The position numbers were made by a program, and so were the translations under genes. Source: Cellvibrionaceae bacterium (GTDB lineage: Bacteria; Pseudomonadota; Gammaproteobacteria; Pseudomonadales; Cellvibrionaceae). Taken from it: a stretch of 16,309 nucleotides of DNA. The number at the start of each line of letters is the position of its first letter. Position 1 is the first letter of the stretch. The stretch lies in assembly GCA_030597965.1 (NCBI GenBank), contig JAUVQU010000032.1:1-16309 (forward strand), in the 5' to 3' direction. Under the pieces are notes generated by a model. That model was not told the origin of the DNA. It made no database searches and worked only from the letters and a program-made list of their open reading frames with translations. Below are positions 1 through 6,896 of the stretch, piece after piece.

Positions 1-173
1 AAACCTAGTAACCCTGCTTCGTAATAAAAAACAAATACTGGCAAGCCTAATAACATTAACAAGCAAATTACTCAGTTAATCACTAAATCCTATGCCCAAA
101 TATAATATAGCCTGTATGTTTCCCTATAATAGATTTTTTTGCAGCAATCACTCGACTAAAAACCAACAACCAC
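1..173. other. A+T-rich intergenic region at left edge
   Basis: This stretch lies beyond the terminator that closes the cluster. It is visibly A+T-rich and has no reading frame with a ribosome binding site on either strand. A TATAAT-like hexamer occurs on the plus strand at 125–130, but no fitting -35 element lies 16–18 bases upstream. The stretch probably carries regulatory DNA for a gene outside the window; nothing specific can be supported. Confidence 0.5.
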
Positions 174-197
174 AAAAAAGCCGGGCTATGCCCGGCT
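174..197 (-). terminator. Rho-independent terminator after rplQ
   Basis: Read on the minus strand, a perfect 8-base-pair stem (AGCCGGGC, loop ATA, GCCCGGCT; positions 197–179) is followed by five more T residues (178–174), giving six T in a row. It starts 30 bases past the rplQ stop codon. A G+C-rich stem with a T tract is the classic intrinsic terminator, and it is the only strong one in the window. It marks the end of the alpha operon and probably of read-through transcripts from further upstream. Confidence 0.93.
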
Positions 198-227
198 AGT
201 CGTAAACAGTTAGCGATGTAACTGAAT

Positions 228-635
228 TTATTCTTCAGTAGCCGCCTCTTCAACTTCCACAGGACTCTCTTCAGGCTGAGGACGATCTACAAGCTCAACA
301 ATGGCCATTGGAGCATTATCGCCACTACGAAAGCCACACTTCAGGATACGCAAATAACCACCAGGGCGCGCCTCGTAACGTGGGCCGAGCTCATTAAACA
401 ATTTAGTCACCATGTCGCGATCACGAATACGATCAAAAACGATCCGTCGATTTGCAACTGAATCAGATTTTGCACGAGTAATCAGTGGCTCAACGACACG
501 ACGCAATTCTTTGGCCTTTGGCACAGTCGTCTTTATTACTTCATGCTCAAAAAGAGATGAAGCCATGTTGCGAAACATAGCCTTTCGATGGCTACTGTTC
601 CGGTTAAGCTGTCTACCGGATTGACGATGACGCAT
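228..635 (-). CDS. rplQ: 50S ribosomal protein L17
   Basis: L17 is a large-subunit protein that sits near the peptide exit tunnel. The 135-residue product opens with the family signature MRHRQSGRQLNRNSSHRKAM and keeps the basic core (KAKELRRVVEPLITRAK around residues 40–56; RPGGYLRILK near 90–100). The last 20 or so residues are an acidic Glu-rich tail, making it a little longer than the 127-residue E. coli protein; such tails vary in length in this family. The ATG is preceded by AGGA seven bases upstream. It is the last gene of the alpha operon, 52 bases after rpoA and just before the terminator, the usual position for rplQ in proteobacteria. Confidence 0.98.
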   Translation of the reverse strand: MRHRQSGRQLNRNSSHRKAMFRNMASSLFEHEVIKTTVPKAKELRRVVEPLITRAKSDSVANRRIVFDRIRDRDMVTKLFNELGPRYEARPGGYLRILKCGFRSGDNAPMAIVELVDRPQPEESPVEVEEAATEE

Positions 636-687
636 GGGGTATTCCTTTTACTAAATTTTGTATTTGCCAAAAATTAAACTGATAAAT

Positions 688-1683
688 TTAAGCAGTTTCA
701 GTTTGCTCTTTCAGACTGGCAGGCGGCCAATTTTCCAGACGCATTCCTAGAGAAAGACCCTTAGTCGCCAAAACGCTCTTAATTTCGGTAAGTGATTTCT
801 TACCAAGGTTTGGAGTCTTTAATAGCTCAACTTCAGTGCACTGAATCAAATCACCAATATAATAAATTTGTTCCGCTTTTAGGCAATTAGCTGAGCGCAC
901 GGTAAGTTCCAGATCATCCACAGGGCGTAGTAAAATTGGATCAACTTCAGGCTCATCCGATTTTGTGGCGTCTTCCTCACAACTCTGCAAATCAACAAAA
1001 GTAGAGAGCTGATTTTGAAGAATTGTTGCTGCAGAACGCACTGCTTCTTCCGGATCAATAGAACCGTCTGTCTCTAGCTCAATAATCAGCTTATCCAGAT
1101 TTGTTCGTTGCTCTACACGGGCATTTTCCACAGTGTATGCAACACGAGCTACAGGACTAAACGAGGCATCCAATTGTAGACGACCAATCGCGCGATCACC
1201 TTCATCACTTTTGCGAACAGTAGAGGGCTCATAGCCTCGACCGACAGAAAGCTTTAACGTTATCTTTATCGAACCATTTTTAGTCAGGTTCGCAATGACA
1301 TGATCAGGGTTAACTATTTCCACATCATGATCAAGCTTAATGTCCGCAGCAGTTACCGGGCCTTCGCCTTTTTTATCCAGAACAAGCGTGGCAACTTCAT
1401 GCGTATGCATACGAAATGACAAGCCTTTCAGGTTTAGCAGGATATCAATAACATCCTCTTGCACACCTTCTATTGTGCTGTATTCATGCAAAACGCCTTC
1501 AATTTCTGCTTCTACTACGGCGCAGCCTGACATTGATGATAAAAGTATCCGGCGCAACGCATTGCCCAAAGTATGTCCGAAGCCCCTTTCTAAAGGCTCC
1601 AAAGTTACTTTGGCATGTCGCCCATTGTATACCTGAACATTAACAATGCTTGGCTTTAAAAAATCTGACACTAAACCCTGCAT
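688..1683 (-). CDS. rpoA: DNA-directed RNA polymerase subunit alpha
   Basis: The alpha subunit dimerises to nucleate RNA polymerase assembly and contacts promoter UP elements and activators. The 331-residue product has an N-terminal assembly domain (about 1–230, with LEPLERGFGHTLGNALRRIL at 28–47), a short acidic linker (about 234–247) and a C-terminal domain with PVDDLELTVRSANCLKAE at 254–271. Arg263 corresponds to the DNA-contacting Arg265 of E. coli, and NLGKKSLTEIK at 292–302 is intact. The start was set at the ATG at 1681–1683, giving MQGLVSDFLKP as in relatives, with AGGA six bases upstream; a GTG nine codons further upstream would add residues not found in the family. It follows rpsD after an unusually long 130-base gap and precedes rplQ. 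Confidence 0.98.
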   Translation of the reverse strand: MQGLVSDFLKPSIVNVQVYNGRHAKVTLEPLERGFGHTLGNALRRILLSSMSGCAVVEAEIEGVLHEYSTIEGVQEDVIDILLNLKGLSFRMHTHEVATLVLDKKGEGPVTAADIKLDHDVEIVNPDHVIANLTKNGSIKITLKLSVGRGYEPSTVRKSDEGDRAIGRLQLDASFSPVARVAYTVENARVEQRTNLDKLIIELETDGSIDPEEAVRSAATILQNQLSTFVDLQSCEEDATKSDEPEVDPILLRPVDDLELTVRSANCLKAEQIYYIGDLIQCTEVELLKTPNLGKKSLTEIKSVLATKGLSLGMRLENWPPASLKEQTETA

Positions 1684-1813
1684 GGATTTTCCTCTCCGGC
1701 CTTCCGGCACGATGTCATTATCCGTTTAACTCAATTCTGCGACACACATGTAGATAGTCGCGGAGGTAAGGCCAACCTGTAAGCTGGCAATTCTTAACCT
1801 TAACTGCTGCTCG
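1684..1813 (-). other. Long rpsD–rpoA spacer with possible hairpins
   Basis: This 130-base gap is much longer than most spacers here. On the minus strand it can form a six-pair hairpin (GCCAGC, loop TTACAG, GTTGGC, one G·U pair; positions 1788–1771). Close to rpoA, GCC-GGAA-GGC forms a small GNRA-type tetraloop just upstream of the ribosome binding site. No convincing promoter was found: a GATAAT hexamer occurs but lacks a -35 partner. The gap could adjust rpoA translation relative to the ribosomal genes; this is inference. Confidence 0.35.
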
Positions 1814-2440
1814 TTATTTTGAGTACAGCTCAACTATCAAGTGCTCATTGATATCTGATGGCAGCTCACTACGCTCTGGTCGAGCCTTATAAACACCCGT
1901 AAACTTCTTCGAGTCGACTTCGACCCAGTCAGCAAAACCACGTTGGTTAGCCATGTCCATCGCTGACTGTATACGTAATTGTGCACGACTTCCTTCCCGC
2001 ACTGCCACTTCGTCGGCAGGGCTTACCTGGTAGGATGGAATTGTTACCAGCGTACCATTAACGCTGATTGCTTTGTGACGCACCAATTGACGCGCTTCAT
2101 TTCTAGATGCGGCAAAGCCCATTCTAAAAACGACGTTATCAAGGCGTGATTCCAGTGCTTGTAGCAGGTTTTCACCCGTTGCACCTTTGCATTTATCAGC
2201 TGACTTATAATACAGGCGAAACTGATCCTCCAGTATCCCGTACGTACGACGCATCTTCTGCTTTTCACGCAACTGTGTTGCATAATCAGAAGTTCTTGTG
2301 CGGCGTTGGCCGTGCTGTCCTGGTGGAAAGGCACGATTCTCCATAGCGCATTTAGCGGTATGACATTTTTCGCCCTTTAAAAAAAGTTTTGCGCCTTCTC
2401 GACGACATTGGCGGCACTTTGGACCTATGTATCTAGCCAT
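1814..2440 (-). CDS. rpsD: 30S ribosomal protein S4, zinc-finger form
   Basis: S4 is a primary 16S rRNA binder that starts assembly of the 30S body; in E. coli it also represses the alpha operon. The 208-residue product begins MARYIGPKC and ends with the family tail DINEHLIVELYSK. The S4 RNA-binding domain spans about residues 98–160 (SRLDNVVFRMGFAASRNEAR, then the KAISVNG strand). Four cysteines (9, 12, 26 and 31; C-x2-C-x13-C-x4-C) make a complete zinc-binding motif that the E. coli protein lacks. The ATG has GGAG seven bases upstream. It sits between rpsK (15-base gap) and rpoA. Confidence 0.98.
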   Translation of the reverse strand: MARYIGPKCRQCRREGAKLFLKGEKCHTAKCAMENRAFPPGQHGQRRTRTSDYATQLREKQKMRRTYGILEDQFRLYYKSADKCKGATGENLLQALESRLDNVVFRMGFAASRNEARQLVRHKAISVNGTLVTIPSYQVSPADEVAVREGSRAQLRIQSAMDMANQRGFADWVEVDSKKFTGVYKARPERSELPSDINEHLIVELYSK

Positions 2441-2455
2441 TCTTAAACTCCGTAC

Positions 2456-2839
2456 TTAAACACGACGACGTTTCGGGGGACGACAACCATTATGTGGTAT
2501 CGGCGTAACGTCAGTAATGCTGGTAATAGTGAACCCCTGTGTATTCAAAGCGCGAACCGCTGATTCTCGTCCTGGGCCAGGCCCCTTCACACACACGTCA
2601 AGATTTTTCATCCCCATGTCTTTAACCACGGTGCCAACACGCTCTGCCGCAACCTGAGCAGCAAAGGGGGTGCTTTTACGTGAACCGCGGAATCCAGAAC
2701 CACCTGCAGTGGCCCATGCTAGGGCATTACCCTGGCGGTCAGTAATAGTGACAATTGTATTATTGAAAGATGCGTGTACGTGGGCGATGCCATCGACAAC
2801 ATTCTTTTTAACTTTTTTGCGAGTACGAGGACTGGCCAT
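2456..2839 (-). CDS. rpsK: 30S ribosomal protein S11
   Basis: S11 lies on the 30S platform and helps form the mRNA exit region near the Shine-Dalgarno helix. The 127-residue product (129 in E. coli) has the family's core HVHASFNNTIVTITDRQGN at about 21–39, GFRGSRKSTPFAAQ, and the C-terminal block ITDVTPIPHNGCRPPKRRRV, whose basic tail contacts 16S rRNA. The ATG gives MASPRTRKK, with only a weak AGG upstream, so translation is probably coupled to rpsM, 41 bases away. It is in its usual place between rpsM and rpsD. Confidence 0.98.
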   Translation of the reverse strand: MASPRTRKKVKKNVVDGIAHVHASFNNTIVTITDRQGNALAWATAGGSGFRGSRKSTPFAAQVAAERVGTVVKDMGMKNLDVCVKGPGPGRESAVRALNTQGFTITSITDVTPIPHNGCRPPKRRRV

Positions 2840-2880
2840 TCTAATTAACCTATATCTTTATTATGCGGTGAATTTTACGC

Positions 2881-3237
2881 TTATTTGCGGATCATGCGCC
2901 GTGGACCTTTGCGAGTTCGCGCATTGGTTCGTGTACGCTGACCGCGTACCGGCAAACCACGGCGATGTCTAATGCCACGGTAGCAACCAAGATCCATCAG
3001 TCGCTTAATATTCATGGAAACTTCACGCCGAAGATCACCCTCAACGTCAAACTTAGCAACCTCAGCTCGCAAGGAATCAAGTTCTTGCTCAGTAAGGTCT
3101 TTAATCTTGGCGTCGGTTTTGACACCCGCAGCAGTACACACGACTTTTGCACGAGTAGAGCCTATGCCGTAAATCGATGTTAGCGCAATAACAGCATGTT
3201 TTTGCGCTGGAATGTTGATACCCGCTATACGCGCCAT
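2881..3237 (-). CDS. rpsM: 30S ribosomal protein S13
   Basis: S13 is in the 30S head, contacts the P-site tRNA with its tail and forms bridges to the 50S subunit. The 118-residue product has the same length as in E. coli. It starts MARIAGINIPAQKHAVIALT, holds the helix-two-turn-helix core (SIYGIGSTRAK, about 21–31) and the motif GCYRGIRHRRGLPVRGQRT, and ends in the strongly basic tail NARTRKGPRRMIRK. The ATG has GGAG seven bases upstream. It is the first gene of the alpha operon, about 30 bases downstream of a predicted transcription start. Confidence 0.98.
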   Translation of the reverse strand: MARIAGINIPAQKHAVIALTSIYGIGSTRAKVVCTAAGVKTDAKIKDLTEQELDSLRAEVAKFDVEGDLRREVSMNIKRLMDLGCYRGIRHRRGLPVRGQRTRTNARTRKGPRRMIRK

Positions 3238-3273
3238 TCAAAATCTCCAAAAAATCGTCGCGGTAAACCCGCA

Positions 3274-3302
3274 ATTGTAATCAGTTTAAGCTCTACCATC
3301 AA
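3274..3302 (-). promoter_or_regulatory. Predicted sigma-70 promoter of the alpha operon
   Basis: On the minus strand, TTGATG (3302–3297) and TACAAT (3279–3274) are separated by exactly 17 bases, matching 4/6 and 5/6 of the sigma-70 consensus. The next bases are TGCGGG, so the initiation region is fairly G+C-rich. Transcription would start near 3267, giving a leader of about 30 bases before rpsM. A four-pair hairpin (GCGG, loop GTTTA, CCGC; 3272–3260) falls around the predicted start. The site lies in the 91-base rpmJ–rpsM gap, where an alpha operon promoter is expected. Confidence 0.7.
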
Positions 3303-3328
3303 GTCCCTAGCTCAAACAAAGAAATAAG

Positions 3329-3442
3329 TTAACCCTGTCGCTGTTTATGGCGTGGGTCTGGACAAATCACACGCACTACACCTTTACGGCGAACTATCTT
3401 GCATTTGTTGCAAATTTTTTTCACGGATGCACGAACTTTCAT
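3329..3442 (-). CDS. rpmJ: 50S ribosomal protein L36
   Basis: L36 is a tiny zinc-ribbon protein of the large subunit that stabilises 23S rRNA folding. The 37-residue product is MKVRASVKKICNKCKIVRRK followed by GVVRVICPDPRHKQRQG. Cys11, Cys14, Cys27 and His32 form the full zinc site, so this is the zinc-containing form; E. coli RpmJ is one residue longer. The ATG has GGAG about seven bases upstream and the gene ends in TAA. It lies between secY (58-base gap) and rpsM (91-base gap), the standard last position in the spc operon. Confidence 0.97.
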   Translation of the reverse strand: MKVRASVKKICNKCKIVRRKGVVRVICPDPRHKQRQG

Positions 3443-3452
3443 AATCTTCTCC

Positions 3453-3485
3453 AAAAAACCTTCGGAGCCTGTATCAGCTACCGAA
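3453..3485 (-). terminator. Attenuator-like hairpin between secY and rpmJ
   Basis: On the minus strand, TTCGG (3485–3481) pairs with CCGAA (3465–3461). Inside it, AGC pairs with GCT after a one-base bulge, leaving an eight-base loop. The hairpin is followed by GG and then six T (3458–3453), just ahead of the rpmJ ribosome binding site. The shape resembles a weak intrinsic terminator. It could reduce read-through from secY into rpmJ and the alpha operon, or only mark a processing site. The stem is short, so confidence is limited. Confidence 0.4.
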
Positions 3486-3500
3486 TGCTAAATATTGTGC

Positions 3501-4847
3501 CTATAGGCCGGTTCGACCGTAGCCCTTCAAGTTGGCCTTTTTCATCAGACCCTCATACTGGTGCGACATCAGGTGGGACTGGATCTGCGAAATAAAATCC
3601 ATCACCACAACCACGATAATCAACAATGATGTACCACCAAAATAAAATGGCACATTCCAATACACGATCATAAACTCTGGCAACAGACAAACAGCGGTAA
3701 TATACATAGCCCCAATTAGTGTTAATCGAGACATCACACCATCAATATATTTAGCCGTATTCTGCCCAGGCCGAATCCCTGGAATAAACGCACCAGAACG
3801 CTTTAGGTTGTCTGCTGTATCTTTTGGGTTGAACTGTAGGGCTGTGTAAAAAAAACAGAAAAAGATAATAGCAACTGCATACATAAACACGTAGACCGGC
3901 TGACCGGGTGACAGTGTTGATGAAATATCTTTCAACCAACCCATACCTTCGGTTGAACCAAACCAACCGCCCAGAGTTGCCGGGAATAAAATAATACTCG
4001 AAGCAAATATTGGGGGAATAACACCCGCCATATTCACTTTTAACGGTAAATGGCTTTTCTGTGCAGCAAATACCTTACGCCCTTGTTGACGTTTGGCATA
4101 GTTCACCGTAATACGGCGTTGTCCTCGCTCCATGAAAACAACAAATCCTGTTACTGCGATTGCCAGAATCAGTAAAATCAGCACCAAAAAGGCGCTAATT
4201 TCTCCAATGCGTGCCAGCTCCAAAGTTCCACCAATTGCCGAAGGTAGTCCAGCTACAATACCCGCAAATATAATTAGTGAGATTCCGTTGCCAATCCCTC
4301 TTTCTGTAACCTGCTCTCCCAACCACATCAAAAATATGGTGCCGGTGACCAGCGTTACTACAGCAGTAAATACAAAAGCTGGGCCAGGAGATGGGACAAT
4401 CGCCAAACCTCCCGCTGATTGTGTCTGCAAAGCAATTGCGACACCAATGGACTGGAATGTTGCAAGCCCAAGCGTGCCATAACGCGTGTATTGTGTAATT
4501 TTGCGTCGGCCTGCCTCGCCCTCTTTCTTTAGCTGCTCTAATTTTGGCACCACCGCCGTAAGCAACTGCATAATAATGGAAGAGGATATATAGGGCATAA
4601 CACCCAACGCAAATAATGTTAGGCGACCCAACGCACCACCTGAGAACATATTAAACATGTCCAAGATGGTGCCTTTTTGTTGTTCAAACAATACCGCCAA
4701 CGCGGCTGGATCAATTCCGGGCACAGGAATAAAAGACCCCACCCGAAATACCACCATGGCCAAAACCACGAATAGCAACCGCTGTTTGAGCTCCGATAAC
4801 TTACCCGAGCCCATGGCACCGAGCATACTCGCGCCTGATGCAGCCAT
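3501..4847 (-). CDS. secY: Protein translocase channel subunit SecY
   Basis: SecY is the ten-helix core of the SecYEG channel in the inner membrane, through which unfolded proteins cross or enter the bilayer. The 448-residue product shows the expected hydrophobic segments, starting with TM1 at about 24–42 (LLFVVLAMVVFRVGSFIPVP), the plug region with NMFSGGAL at 66–73, and WLGEQVTERGIGNGISLIIF at 175–194. The cytoplasmic loops hold MERGQRRITVNYAKRQQGRK near 239–258 and SGAFIPGIRPG at 351–361, whose Arg359 matches the essential Arg357 of E. coli. It starts at the ATG overlapping the rplO stop by one base (TAATG), which implies coupled translation. Length is close to the 443 residues of E. coli. 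Confidence 0.98.
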   Translation of the reverse strand: MAASGASMLGAMGSGKLSELKQRLLFVVLAMVVFRVGSFIPVPGIDPAALAVLFEQQKGTILDMFNMFSGGALGRLTLFALGVMPYISSSIIMQLLTAVVPKLEQLKKEGEAGRRKITQYTRYGTLGLATFQSIGVAIALQTQSAGGLAIVPSPGPAFVFTAVVTLVTGTIFLMWLGEQVTERGIGNGISLIIFAGIVAGLPSAIGGTLELARIGEISAFLVLILLILAIAVTGFVVFMERGQRRITVNYAKRQQGRKVFAAQKSHLPLKVNMAGVIPPIFASSIILFPATLGGWFGSTEGMGWLKDISSTLSPGQPVYVFMYAVAIIFFCFFYTALQFNPKDTADNLKRSGAFIPGIRPGQNTAKYIDGVMSRLTLIGAMYITAVCLLPEFMIVYWNVPFYFGGTSLLIIVVVVMDFISQIQSHLMSHQYEGLMKKANLKGYGRTGL

Positions 4848-5281
4848 TAGTCTTCGACCTTACCGCCAGCTGCTTCTATAGCAGCCCGTGCACCCTTAGT
4901 CACACCCAATCCACGAATCGTCACTGACTGTGTTAATTCGCCAGACAAAATCACTTTTGCGCGCTTAATTTGATGACCAACGATATTTGCCGCTTTTAGT
5001 GCCAACAAATCTACTACATCGCCTTCAACTTTTAGCAGCTCAGGCAACCGGACTTCAGCCACATATTTTGCTTTGCGTGACGAAAAACCAACCTTAGGCA
5101 AGCGGCGCTGCAAAGGCATTTGACCACCTTCAAAACCTACTTTGCTAAAACCACCAGAGCGGGATTTTTGACCCTTGTGGCCACGGCCACCAGTTTTGCC
5201 TAATCCAGAACCAATACCACGACCAACTCGTTTGGCCTCTTTCTTAGACCCTTCGGCGGGCTTGAGGGAATTCAAATACAT
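4847..5281 (-). CDS. rplO: 50S ribosomal protein L15
   Basis: L15 is a late-assembly large-subunit protein with a long basic extension into 23S rRNA. The 144-residue product has the same length as in E. coli. Its N-terminal half has the signature RVGRGIGSGLGKTGGRGHKG (about 18–37) followed by GFEGGQMPLQRRLPKVGF. The C-terminal half is a globular domain ending GVTKGARAAIEAAGGKVED. One base separates its ATG from the rpmD stop, and its TAA shares a base with the secY ATG, so rpmD, rplO and secY are probably translated as a coupled set. Confidence 0.98.
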   Translation of the reverse strand: MYLNSLKPAEGSKKEAKRVGRGIGSGLGKTGGRGHKGQKSRSGGFSKVGFEGGQMPLQRRLPKVGFSSRKAKYVAEVRLPELLKVEGDVVDLLALKAANIVGHQIKRAKVILSGELTQSVTIRGLGVTKGARAAIEAAGGKVED

Positions 5282-5282
5282 T

Positions 5283-5471
5283 TTAGACTTCCTCGACCTT
5301 TAGCATATAAGAGACGGCATTAATCATTCCACGATTACAGGGCGTATCTTCAACACTAATCGTCTGACGTATACGACGAATCCCCAGACCCACCAAACAT
5401 GCCCTGTGAGCAGGCAGTCGGCCAATAGGGCTTTTAATGAGAGTGACAGTCACTTTATCTTTGCCGGCCAT
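5283..5471 (-). CDS. rpmD: 50S ribosomal protein L30
   Basis: L30 is a small large-subunit protein found in bacteria and with relatives in archaeal and eukaryotic L7. The 62-residue product carries the family motif KSPIGRLPAHRACLVGLGIRR (near 13–33, LPAH and GLGIRR being key) and NRGMINAVSYMLKVEE at the end. E. coli L30 has 59 residues. The ATG lies three bases after the rpsE stop and the gene ends one base before rplO, a spacing typical of this part of the spc operon. Confidence 0.97.
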   Translation of the reverse strand: MAGKDKVTVTLIKSPIGRLPAHRACLVGLGIRRIRQTISVEDTPCNRGMINAVSYMLKVEEV

Positions 5472-5474
5472 TTC

Positions 5475-5981
5475 TTACTCCACAATCTCTTTCACGCTCT
5501 TGCCACGCTTCGCAGCAACAGCCTCTAAGGTAGTCATCTCTGTCAATCCAGAAAACGTTGCACGAACAACATTGATTGGATTATTTGAGCCGATGCATTT
5601 TGCTAAGACGTCGCGAACACCGACTGCCTCAAATACAGCACGCATCGCGCCACCAGCAATAATCCCGGTTCCCTCTGAAGCAGGCAACATAACAACCTTG
5701 GCTGCACCATGATTACCTGTTAAAGGGTACTGTAAAGTTCCACCCTTAAGATTAATGGTACGCATATTTTTACGGGCATTTTCCATTGCCTTTTGTACAG
5801 CAACCGGGACTTCACGCGCTTTACCGCGACCAAACCCAATACGTCCTTCACCGTCACCGACGACTGTCAGCGCAGTAAAACCAAAAATACGCCCACCCTT
5901 AACAACTTTAGCGACGCGATTAATATTAACAAGCTTCTCAATCAAGCCATCACTATTCGCTGCTGCATCAAATTTTGCCAT
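5475..5981 (-). CDS. rpsE: 30S ribosomal protein S5
   Basis: S5 helps decoding accuracy and has helicase-like action at the mRNA entry channel; changes in its residue 20–30 loop cause spectinomycin resistance in E. coli. The 168-residue product contains that loop (NRVAKVVKGGRIFGFTALTV, 21–40, with no obvious resistance-type change), the double-stranded RNA-binding fold through GDGEGRIGFGRGKAREVP, and the C-terminal domain with GTGIIAGGAMRAVFEAVGV. E. coli S5 has 167 residues. The ATG has AAGG eight bases upstream. It lies ten bases after rplR and three before rpmD. Confidence 0.98.
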   Translation of the reverse strand: MAKFDAAANSDGLIEKLVNINRVAKVVKGGRIFGFTALTVVGDGEGRIGFGRGKAREVPVAVQKAMENARKNMRTINLKGGTLQYPLTGNHGAAKVVMLPASEGTGIIAGGAMRAVFEAVGVRDVLAKCIGSNNPINVVRATFSGLTEMTTLEAVAAKRGKSVKEIVE

Positions 5982-5991
5982 GACAAATACC

Positions 5992-6345
5992 TTATATGGT
6001 CAAGCCGCTTTCACGCGCGGCATCAGCAAGGGCCTTTACACGGCCGTGATATTTAAAACCAGAACGGTCAAAAGCAACCTGGTTAATCCCAGATGCCTTT
6101 GCACGCTCAGCAATGAGTTGGCCAATTTTAGCTGCGGCATCAATATTTGCCGCATGCTTCAGAGAGGACTTAACCTCCGACTCTGTGGTCGAGGCACTGG
6201 CAACAACTTCCGCCCCATCTGGCGAAAAGACCTGTGCATACGTATGCTGAGACGTGCGATACACACATAAGCGATGCATGCCCAGCTCTCTGTTTTTGGC
6301 GCGGGTACGTCGTGCGCGACGCAAACGACTTTGTTTTTTATCCAT
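5992..6345 (-). CDS. rplR: 50S ribosomal protein L18
   Basis: L18 binds 5S rRNA and joins it, with L5 and L25, to the central protuberance of the 50S subunit. The 117-residue product equals the E. coli length. It has a very basic N terminus (MDKKQSRLRRARRTRAKNRE), the RLCVYRTSQHTYAQVFSPDG strand-turn region, and the C-terminal motif VAFDRSGFKYHGRVKALADAARE. The ATG gives the conserved start, and the gaps to rplF (12 bases) and rpsE (10 bases) are normal for the operon. Confidence 0.98.
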   Translation of the reverse strand: MDKKQSRLRRARRTRAKNRELGMHRLCVYRTSQHTYAQVFSPDGAEVVASASTTESEVKSSLKHAANIDAAAKIGQLIAERAKASGINQVAFDRSGFKYHGRVKALADAARESGLTI

Positions 6346-6357
6346 ATCGTTTCGCCT

Positions 6358-6885
6358 CTATTTTTTCTTGGCTTCTTTGCGGACAACATGCTCATCTGCG
6401 TACCTGACACCTTTACCCTTGTAAGGCTCTGGTGGCCGGTAAGCGCGGATATTTGCAGCGACTTGTCCAACCTGTTGCTTATCAACACCCTTAACAATCA
6501 CTTCTGTCTGGCTAGGTGCCTCAATCGTAATGCCTTCAGGTGCTTCATAACTGACTGGGTGTGAAAACCCTAAAGACAAATTAAGTGTTTTGCCTTGAGT
6601 TTGGGCGCGATAACCAACACCAATCAGCGTGAGTTTTTTCTCAAAACCCTGACTAACACCTGTGACCATATTATTAACCAACGCGCGAGTCGTTCCTGCT
6701 AAAGCATTTGCATCAGCAGTACGCGCCGCAAATTTCAAAACTGAATCTTCCTGGCTCAACTCAACAGCCGGATGAACCTCATGGGACAGCTCACCCTTTG
6801 AACCTTTAACCTTGACGGTCTGGCCAGCAAGGGTAATTTCAACACCTGATGGAACCTGAACTGGGCTATTTGCTACTCGTGACAT
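6358..6885 (-). CDS. rplF: 50S ribosomal protein L6
   Basis: L6 lies near the sarcin-ricin loop and the elongation factor binding site of the 50S subunit. The 175-residue product (177 in E. coli) consists of two repeated L6 folds, about 1–82 and 83–175. It starts MSRVANSPVQVPSGVEITL, has TRALVNNMVTGVSQGFEKKL near 65–84, and contains the C-terminal rRNA-binding block ANIRAYRPPEPYKGKGVRYA. AGGGGAAAG precedes the ATG as a ribosome binding site. It sits 11 bases after rpsH. Confidence 0.98.
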   Translation of the reverse strand: MSRVANSPVQVPSGVEITLAGQTVKVKGSKGELSHEVHPAVELSQEDSVLKFAARTADANALAGTTRALVNNMVTGVSQGFEKKLTLIGVGYRAQTQGKTLNLSLGFSHPVSYEAPEGITIEAPSQTEVIVKGVDKQQVGQVAANIRAYRPPEPYKGKGVRYADEHVVRKEAKKK

Positions 6886-6896
6886 TTTTCTTTCCC

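Noticed and set aside
101..130. Promoter in the left-edge region on the plus strand
   Set aside because: TATAAT at 125–130 has no -35 match at any spacing of 16–18, and A+T-rich DNA gives such hexamers often.
1684..1710. GTG start nine codons upstream for rpoA
   Set aside because: It adds a sequence absent from alpha subunits; the downstream ATG has a better ribosome binding site and gives the conserved MQG start.
5755..6270. 171-codon plus-strand open frame antisense to rpsE and rplR
   Set aside because: It lies wholly opposite two certain genes, has no plausible ribosome binding site and no recognisable protein motif. Long antisense frames are expected opposite genes with biased codons.
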